A stretch of DNA of 64,000 nucleotides from Thalassia testudinum. Its lineage: Eukaryota; Streptophyta; Magnoliopsida; Alismatales; Hydrocharitaceae. Shown here in pieces: positions 57,893 through 64,000 of this stretch. The stretch lies in contig JAZHRO010000012.1 in the NCBI GenBank assembly GCA_037157565.1, positions 60,999,501 to 61,063,500 on the forward strand. Reading direction: 5' to 3'. The notes under the pieces are model-generated. The model saw only the letters and a list, made by a program, of their open reading frames with translations. It had not been told where the DNA came from and searched no databases. Numbering within the stretch: position 1 is the stretch's first letter; each line of letters starts with the position of its first letter. Made by a program: the position numbers and the translations under genes.

Positions 57893-60800
57893 TGATCGTC
57901 GACGACCGGTTCGCACTAAAAAAGGATTTTAAAATGTCGTTGTTGTAGTATACGTCAGAAATACAAACTGATGTTGCGTTAATTTTATTTATATACTTAA
58001 GTTTCACGATTTATTCCAAGTCGTTTACTGAGAGGCAATTATTGATAGACATCACTCTCTAAGTCCAAAAACATTCTTTAATTCCAAAAATGTTGATTTT
58101 TTTTACAAAAATGAATGAAAAAATCAATGAATGAAATAATTTGGTTAATTATGTACAAAAGAATGAATTAAAACACATTACAATGCTTGGAAATAAATGT
58201 ACACACACAAGCATTAAAAACTTTGTACAAATACTCTATGTTAGTTATTTACATTTAATATAGTTAATACCTAAGTATAGGTACAAAAATAGTTAATAAT
58301 ATTTATCATACAAACTCATTATAACATACTAACATTTATAGTAATATATATGTCGCTATAACCTTAGTAAAATTATATGCATTACATAAGGTAAAAACTA
58401 TTATCTATACTAACATATAATCCTATGTCTAGCAACACATATAAACATCAGTGTAGCTTTAGTAACACATTTACTCTGCCTAAGGTGAAAACTACTTATA
58501 CTAACTACATGTATATATATATATATATATTTGTCACTAAAGCCCTTAGTATTATATATATATACATATAAGAGCTCAAACAAACCTGCTACTTATATAC
58601 ACTATATCTATTCTATTACAGTAGACATTATATTATATTATTTATATACGTATACATTATATATTACATACTTATATATATATCTATATATATACAGACA
58701 CATAGACACCCACAATACACAACACACTAAGGAATAGGCACTCAACACTTAGGTGAATTTCCTTCTCTTCCACTCCTCTTCTCTCTTAGCTTCTCAATCG
58801 ATTCAGACTGGCTTGGTTCAGTTTTTAACCCAAAAATGGGTTTAATTAGCGGGCGACCTTTTCGAGAGATACACCCATTTCTGGGTGAGAATAGACCTCT
58901 ACTAGGACTACCTTAGTTCATTATTAGGTGCATTATATCCTATTCATAACTCCTTATTAGGCTCGCACACAGTGCACCCATGCACCGCACCATATGCTTA
59001 TGTCATGCTCGTATAAGAGAGGAGAGTAGTGTGTTTTGGTGCCCTGCACCTATGACGACTGCAAAGGCCAATGCAGAAAATCAAGATAAAGCGCTGTGTG
59101 CAATCCTAAACTACCGATATGGCACTAATAAAGAATGACCGATAAGCGCTGCAGCCGCGTAGGATGCTATATTGATTTACTTACTTTGGCCCTCGATTTG
59201 AGGGCCATAATTTATTATAAATTAAAAATAAATTATGAGATTTTAAAGCCCTTACATAGAGCTACATAATTATGTTGTTAGTTTACAAAAATAAGTTATT
59301 TTATTATATAATTAAATTAGGTAAAGTATACTGTTTATATACCTTAAATTAGAGTTTAATTTGCTAACTATAATATAAATTAGTTAATTAATAATCAAAT
59401 TGACTTTACAGAATTAATATACATAATAATTTATTTATTACAGATTTTTATTATATTTTATAAGCTTTATTTTAATTTATATAGATTTAAATGTTGGTTT
59501 AAGATAGTTATACATATAAATAAACTATAAATACTCTAATACAATATGAATATGATATAAATAAGTTGAAAATACTTATTATAACATATTACAAGTATAC
59601 AATATAAGTTATTTCAGTATTAACTTAATTTACTAATTTATTTCATTTTAACTTAATAAATTAATTATTTACTATATTTATTAAATTAAATTATATTACA
59701 GGCATTATATGGTACATAATACATATATAAATACGTATGTATAGTATTGGGTATATATATGTACATTGTATAGGTTTATATAGTTTCCTAGTTATTTTAC
59801 ATTTAAGTTATGTGAATTAATATAAAATAATACAATAAAGTTATATATACAATAAGTTACTCTAAATACTTAATTTACTACATAGAATACATATATAAGT
59901 TATTTATATACAATATATACATATTATACAATATTTACATATAGATTAGATTTAAGTTATTTATACAAGTATATACATAGTATACATAGTATTTTTAGGG
60001 GCTTTTAGGGTTTTTCTATTTATTACGGGTTCTATATATTTATTAAAGATAAGGGATGAGAGAAAATGAGTGAGATGAGTGAGGAGATGTTTTGATATTT
60101 TTGATGTTAAGTTCTTCCATTAAGTTTTAAGGTATACTGAATCATCGGCTGGTATGTTCTACCAAGTCGGGGGTTCAAAATACCTTGAAACTTGGCACAC
60201 ACTTAAAAATATACCTAATCTTGACCAAAACAGGTTTATTTTATTTTTTAATATTTTTTTTATAATTTTTTATTTATTTACAAAGTTCACACAATTTAGG
60301 CCTTTAAGAGGGGTTTTAAAGGGAACCTAAGGCCTTGAATGAGGTTCTAGTGGCTGGAAAGGAGGTTTTAACTCATCAAAACATCCAACACACTATATTA
60401 ACTTCCATGGGAAGTTAAATTTGATTTTTGATGTAAATGTCATTAATAATGTCATTTGGACAGTTAAGTACATGTAGATAGCTAACAACAAAAATTTAAA
60501 CAAGAAATTAAGACATTGAACTCAAATTTTAAGCTATAACAGTACATGAATGCTTGACACATGATGCTTTAACACTATCCAACAGGTCAGCCTATCGAAA
60601 CACTCACAAACCCAACCAAAACACCTCTGATTAGACTCCAACATAGCCATACAGTGGCTGTAGTAGCATACAACAGCAATTGCAATTCAACAGCAACAGC
60701 TACTGAAATCTTATCTATTTCAGCTATTTTAGTTGAAAGCAGGAGAAGGAACCAACTGCTAGACGTCTTAACATTTTAGATGCAATCTCAGCAGCAATAG

Positions 60801-62785
60801 TTGCTGCTTTGTTCTCTGAAAACCAGCCCAGATCAGACCTAAGAAGGTCTGATCTAAGACATATGAAATTCATTTCTTCATCAACTTATCAGAAAATAAA
60901 AAATCCTTAAATCCATCAATACAACAGCTGCTAAATTCTAATCTGAATCAAATCAGATTAAGATCTCAGAGATTCAATTTTCAACTGTGGGCATCTCTCA
61001 ATAGAAATCTGGAAATCATTTAAAGTTAAAACTAATGTTGGCTTGATTTGGGTTGTTGATATGGATCTCTCATTAATCTAATCATCTAATCATCTTGAAC
61101 ACCATTGATTGGTGTTGAAGATGATCTAGTGATCATCTCATGATCCGTTGGGTCCATGTTCAACCTCAAATTAGTTTTACTGATTATCATTAGGCAAACT
61201 CTCTAAATAACACTTAAATTAAGTGCATACTCATCCACACATTAAAAACTAAATCCAAAACATTGGATTCATTGCATGACACCTAATTAAGCAATTAAAA
61301 CCCTCAAAAAGCTCGATTGAATCCAAATGAAAACCAAATGAGTCCTAAATCATGAGATTTGGCATGAAAAGTAAATATGAAAGAAAATCGAGCAATTTGA
61401 GACAATCAAATTAGATCGGGAGGTCTTTGTGAACTTATGGAGTGAGTGGGGGACCCCCCAAGTGGGTTTTTAGGTGCAAATTTAGATCTAGAATCTAAGG
61501 CTTCAGATCGAAATTTGACCTTGATGTAGGGGTAGATTATGAATAAAATTACGAGGAAAAATCAAAAGCGAATCGTGAAGCAAAGAGAAAACTATATGCG
61601 TCGAAATTGAAGTGGAAAAAAACCTCTCTGATCTAAATTGATCAGAGAGGGCGGAGTGGATCTACACTAATCTACTTCTAACTAAGTTAATCCATCACTG
61701 AATTTTGATTTCTAAAATCTAATCTACTCTTAAATTACTATAATTATTACTACAATTTAGAAAGAAGGAAAACTACACTAGGAAAGCAATAAATCTGCTA
61801 ACAGACGAAGGTGGTGTCCAAGGTCCATCGGCTGAAGGTCGATGGCGATGAGGTGGAGGAGACCCTCAGCTGAAGAAGGTGGTGTCCAAGAGCCAACAGC
61901 TAGCGGCTACAGGCGATTAAAGGAGGGAGAAGAGTGATCTTTGTCACCGACCGCTGAAGAAAGGAGGTGGCAAGCTGAGGGGTTGGACGAAGGGAACCAC
62001 TCAAGGGGAGGGAGCTGGTTAGCATGCGTGCGAGCTCCGGCAGGGGTTTAAGTAGGTAGGGCATTGGATGTGAGCACCACAGTGGTGCAAATAGGCACCT
62101 AGGGTATGGGCGGTGGAGATGGGATAGCGAGCGCGCGCGAGGTCTAAATCAAAATGCGGTCGAAGTACATGAAGCTTCAAATGGATTTGGGCCACAAAAT
62201 CGAGAGATCAAGGAATGGACGGCCGTGATTGCAGTGTGTTCTTTGGATACAGTAGACTCGTGCGGCTACAGGTGTGTTGGAGCCTTTGTAGGGAGGCCCT
62301 TATGGCGAAGGGGTAGAATTTTTGTAGCGAGGCCCATAAGTGGTGAAGAAGCGATTCAGATTAGTCCTTAGGATTTTCAAATAGGTCCCTGGGGTGTACA
62401 AAATGGTCACTGGAAGGTTTTTAATGTGAATAAATGTATGTGAACAAAGGACCAAAATGTTAAACTACTAATGCAAGGTCCTAATGATGTCCAAATGCAA
62501 TTAAATTTTTATTTAAGCTTAATTGAACATTAAGGAAGGTAATTTTACTTTTGATTTGAAGTTTTAAACTCAAATGTTTGTTCAATTTGCAAATGAATGC
62601 ATCATCAATTTATATTAATGAATAGAGTATCTCATTTAATAACCTAATTTTACTTTTTTAACACAGATTTAATGTTTTAGGTATTTTTCTCTATTTCTCA
62701 CACTTAACCTATTTCATGTGTTAATTCAATAATGTTTAACCTAATTTCTAGCTTAACTTGAGCATATGATGAGTCACACCTCATT
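57893..62785 (-). repeat. Family T LTR, minus orientation, about 4.9 kb, in the Tat antisense ORF
   Basis: GCTAC lies on both sides (57888-57892, 62786-62790). On the plus strand it begins TGATCGTCGACG and has the family's TTTTAAAATGTCGTTGT...GTATA block at about 57925. On the minus strand it starts close to TGAGGTGTGACTCATCAT, like the starts of the other copies, but with two extra bases before it. It is longer than its relatives, mainly through a very AT-rich segment (about 59190-60290) that may be a further insertion. No coding region was found, so I treat it as a solo LTR. Confidence 0.7.
58508..58530. repeat. (TA)n microsatellite
   Basis: An uninterrupted TA run sits at the head of a stretch rich in ATATATAC-type sequence (58500-58720). 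The open frame 58531-58737 (Tyr/Ile/Thr repeats) comes from this composition and is not a gene. Confidence 0.8.
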
Positions 62786-62790
62786 GCTAC

Positions 62791-63465
62791 CTCTTCGGCA
62801 ACCGCCTAAGCTACCTCCTCGGTAGCTGGCTGGGCCTGGGCCACCTCCTCCTCAGCCGACAGATCCACAAGCGATTTCGCAGGCTTGTCATCGGTGATAT
62901 GACCGGCTATTTTGAGGTGGTCACACTCTGACAACAATTGGCTGATAAACCAGTCGCACAACTCTTCAGCAGAGGCATGCTTCCCCTTGATAATGGCTTG
63001 CACAGTAGCCAGCATTTGCTTCCTAATCTCTTGCGAAACTTCCTCCCAGATCTGTCCCATCAATGGGTGTGTGTCATAAAATGCCATCACCATCTCTGGT
63101 TCCCCTGCCTCATCTACCGGCCCCTTTGCCTCCTCCAATTCCTCTACCTACTGACCCTTCTCCACTGCGAGTTGTTGGGCCTTCCGAGGTAGGCCATCAA
63201 TTCCTTCACGTTTGCCTCCACTTTCTCTAGACTTGCCCACATAGAAGCAAGTATCAATCGAGGTGCTCAGGTGGGCGTGCTTCTCCTCAAGAGCCCTCTC
63301 ATACCCCTCCACTGACGACGAGTGCTCAGCTTTAAGCATTTGCACCTCCTTCAAGGAAGGGATGCTGATGGAAGTGGTTGAGAGGCGCTCAGACATGTCT
63401 CCCAAAACCTCTAGGTGGGCATTATGCACCCTCATGAGTGATTGCGCAGCAATCATAGGTCTCAA
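62791..63465 (-). pseudogene. Antisense ORF of the Tat-type element, N-terminal part
   Basis: Reading the minus strand from 63465: MIAAQSLMRVHNAHLEVLGD, a helical Glu/Lys/Ala-rich region likely to form a coiled coil, MVMAFYDTHPLMGQIWEEV, and LCDWFISQLLSECDHLK, then an acidic tail. Stops at about 63147 and 62806 are both TAG. The frame continues upstream of the Met to at least 63475, so the true start may be lost. It is interrupted at 62791 by the family T LTR and continues at 57892. No catalytic domain is recognised. Confidence 0.65.
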
Positions 63466-63470
63466 TTGAC

Positions 63471-64000
63471 CTAGATTAGGCTAGAACTTAGCATAAGTTA
63501 GGGAAATTCATGCATGCATAAACATTATCTGCATCTTTACTGCTTTACTTTAGCTATGCATAAAATAATGTTATAATGTGCTGATTAAGTGCATTATGTC
63601 GATTGCAGGCAATAAGCAGATCTGGAGCTGTATCTGGAGCAGGATCTGAAGCTGGATCTAGAATAACGGGAGTTGCAGCAGAGCTGGAGCAAAAGGCTTA
63701 GTTTAGATATAGGAACAATAATGTAAGGGAGTTAAAGGTTTTCTATTCTATTAAGTAGGAATAAAGCAGTAAAATGTGAAGAGCTTAGGTCCATCCTAGC
63801 CTTAGGATAGCCTAAAGACTTCCCCAAGCCTTAGCCACCCATAGAATTAGGTCACAACACCCTAGGAAGCCCTAAAACCCTAGTTCCAACCCTTATCTAG
63901 AAGTCCAGATAAGTTATAGGACGTCCAGGGCCCTTAGCCATCTCCCGCACACCTCAAACCTACTTCTGCAGTGTTATTGGACATCTAGACACATTGTCAG
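63471..64000. other. Unassigned right edge, possibly the start of another copia-type LTR
   Basis: No gene is seen. The sequence changes character at about 63480 and contains GATCTGGAGC-type short repeats (63620-63690), runs of CCCTAGGAAGCCCTAAAACC-like sequence (about 63860) and GACGTCC/GACATCT motifs at the very end. All of these recall the left half of the solo LTR at 55327-56977. The window ends before this can be tested. Confidence 0.35.

Larger units (their letters stand above)
27339..63470 (+). mobile_element. Tat-type Ty3/gypsy element, host of all nested insertions (3' end outside or lost)
   Basis: Plus-strand pieces are collinear: 5' LTR (27339-27970), primer site, gag, protease and the start of RT (to about 31091), rest of RT and RNase H (38879-40106), integrase (54665-55326 and 56983-57670), and a 3' region with an antisense ORF (57710-57892 and 62791-63465). 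Protein blocks (CPFTEEV gag start, YCKYHKARGHAIEDC, YIDDMLVK, GGIG-type RNase H, integrase YFSKWVEA) and the antisense ORF are those of the Tat lineage. No 3' LTR is found before 64000. Without insertions about 7.2 kb is present. Confidence 0.85.

Noticed and set aside
58531..58737. Tyr/Thr/Ile-rich open frame
   Set aside because: It is a by-product of the TA microsatellite and ATAC-rich DNA.

Overview
The window is nuclear DNA of a flowering plant. It holds one intact-looking host gene, a type I pectin methylesterase, surrounded by decayed transposable elements. The very GC-rich third codon positions of that gene favour a monocot, but this is inference and the species cannot be named. Nothing bacterial, organellar or viral was seen.

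Layout. 1-9211: a minus-strand Ty3/gypsy chromovirus of Tekay/Del type, with its 3' LTR cut by the window edge, pol and gag broken by stops, a tRNA-iMet-type primer site at 6706-6718 and the 5' LTR at 6722-9211. 9217-10870: a 5'-truncated LINE on the minus strand, whose poly(T) tail begins 5 bp beyond the LTR. 13063-18793: a degenerate two-gene PIF/Harbinger transposon (DDE transposase plus Myb/SANT-like protein). 21497-26267: the pectinesterase gene, two exons split by a 3061-bp intron that carries two MITE-like insertions. 27339 to about 63470: a matryoshka of LTR retrotransposons.

The nest. The host is a plus-strand Tat-type Ty3/gypsy element (5' LTR 27339-27970, gag, protease, RT, RNase H, integrase and an antisense ORF near its 3' end). 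It is interrupted four times. (i) Inside RT, at 31092-38878, is a composite of two copies of one large LTR family (called family T here) lying in opposite orientation. (ii) Inside RNase H, at 40107-54659, is a complete Athila-like element, itself interrupted at 47028-49913 by a family T solo LTR with a perfect GTGCT duplication. (iii) Inside integrase, at 55327-56977, is a SIRE-type Ty1/copia solo LTR with a perfect ATTAT duplication. (iv) Inside the antisense ORF, at 57893-62785, is another family T LTR flanked by GCTAC. For (ii), (iii), (iv) and the nested solo LTR, removing the insert and one duplication copy makes the interrupted frame run through the junction, which fixes the boundaries well.

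The most unusual signals are: dense arrays of an AGACGTCT palindrome shared by two unrelated LTR families (Tekay and SIRE-type); the head-to-head family T LTR structure; the antisense ORF that can be rejoined across an insertion; a Pol III-like A/B-box module inside both Athila-like LTRs; and an unrecognised acidic ORF at 35918-36475.
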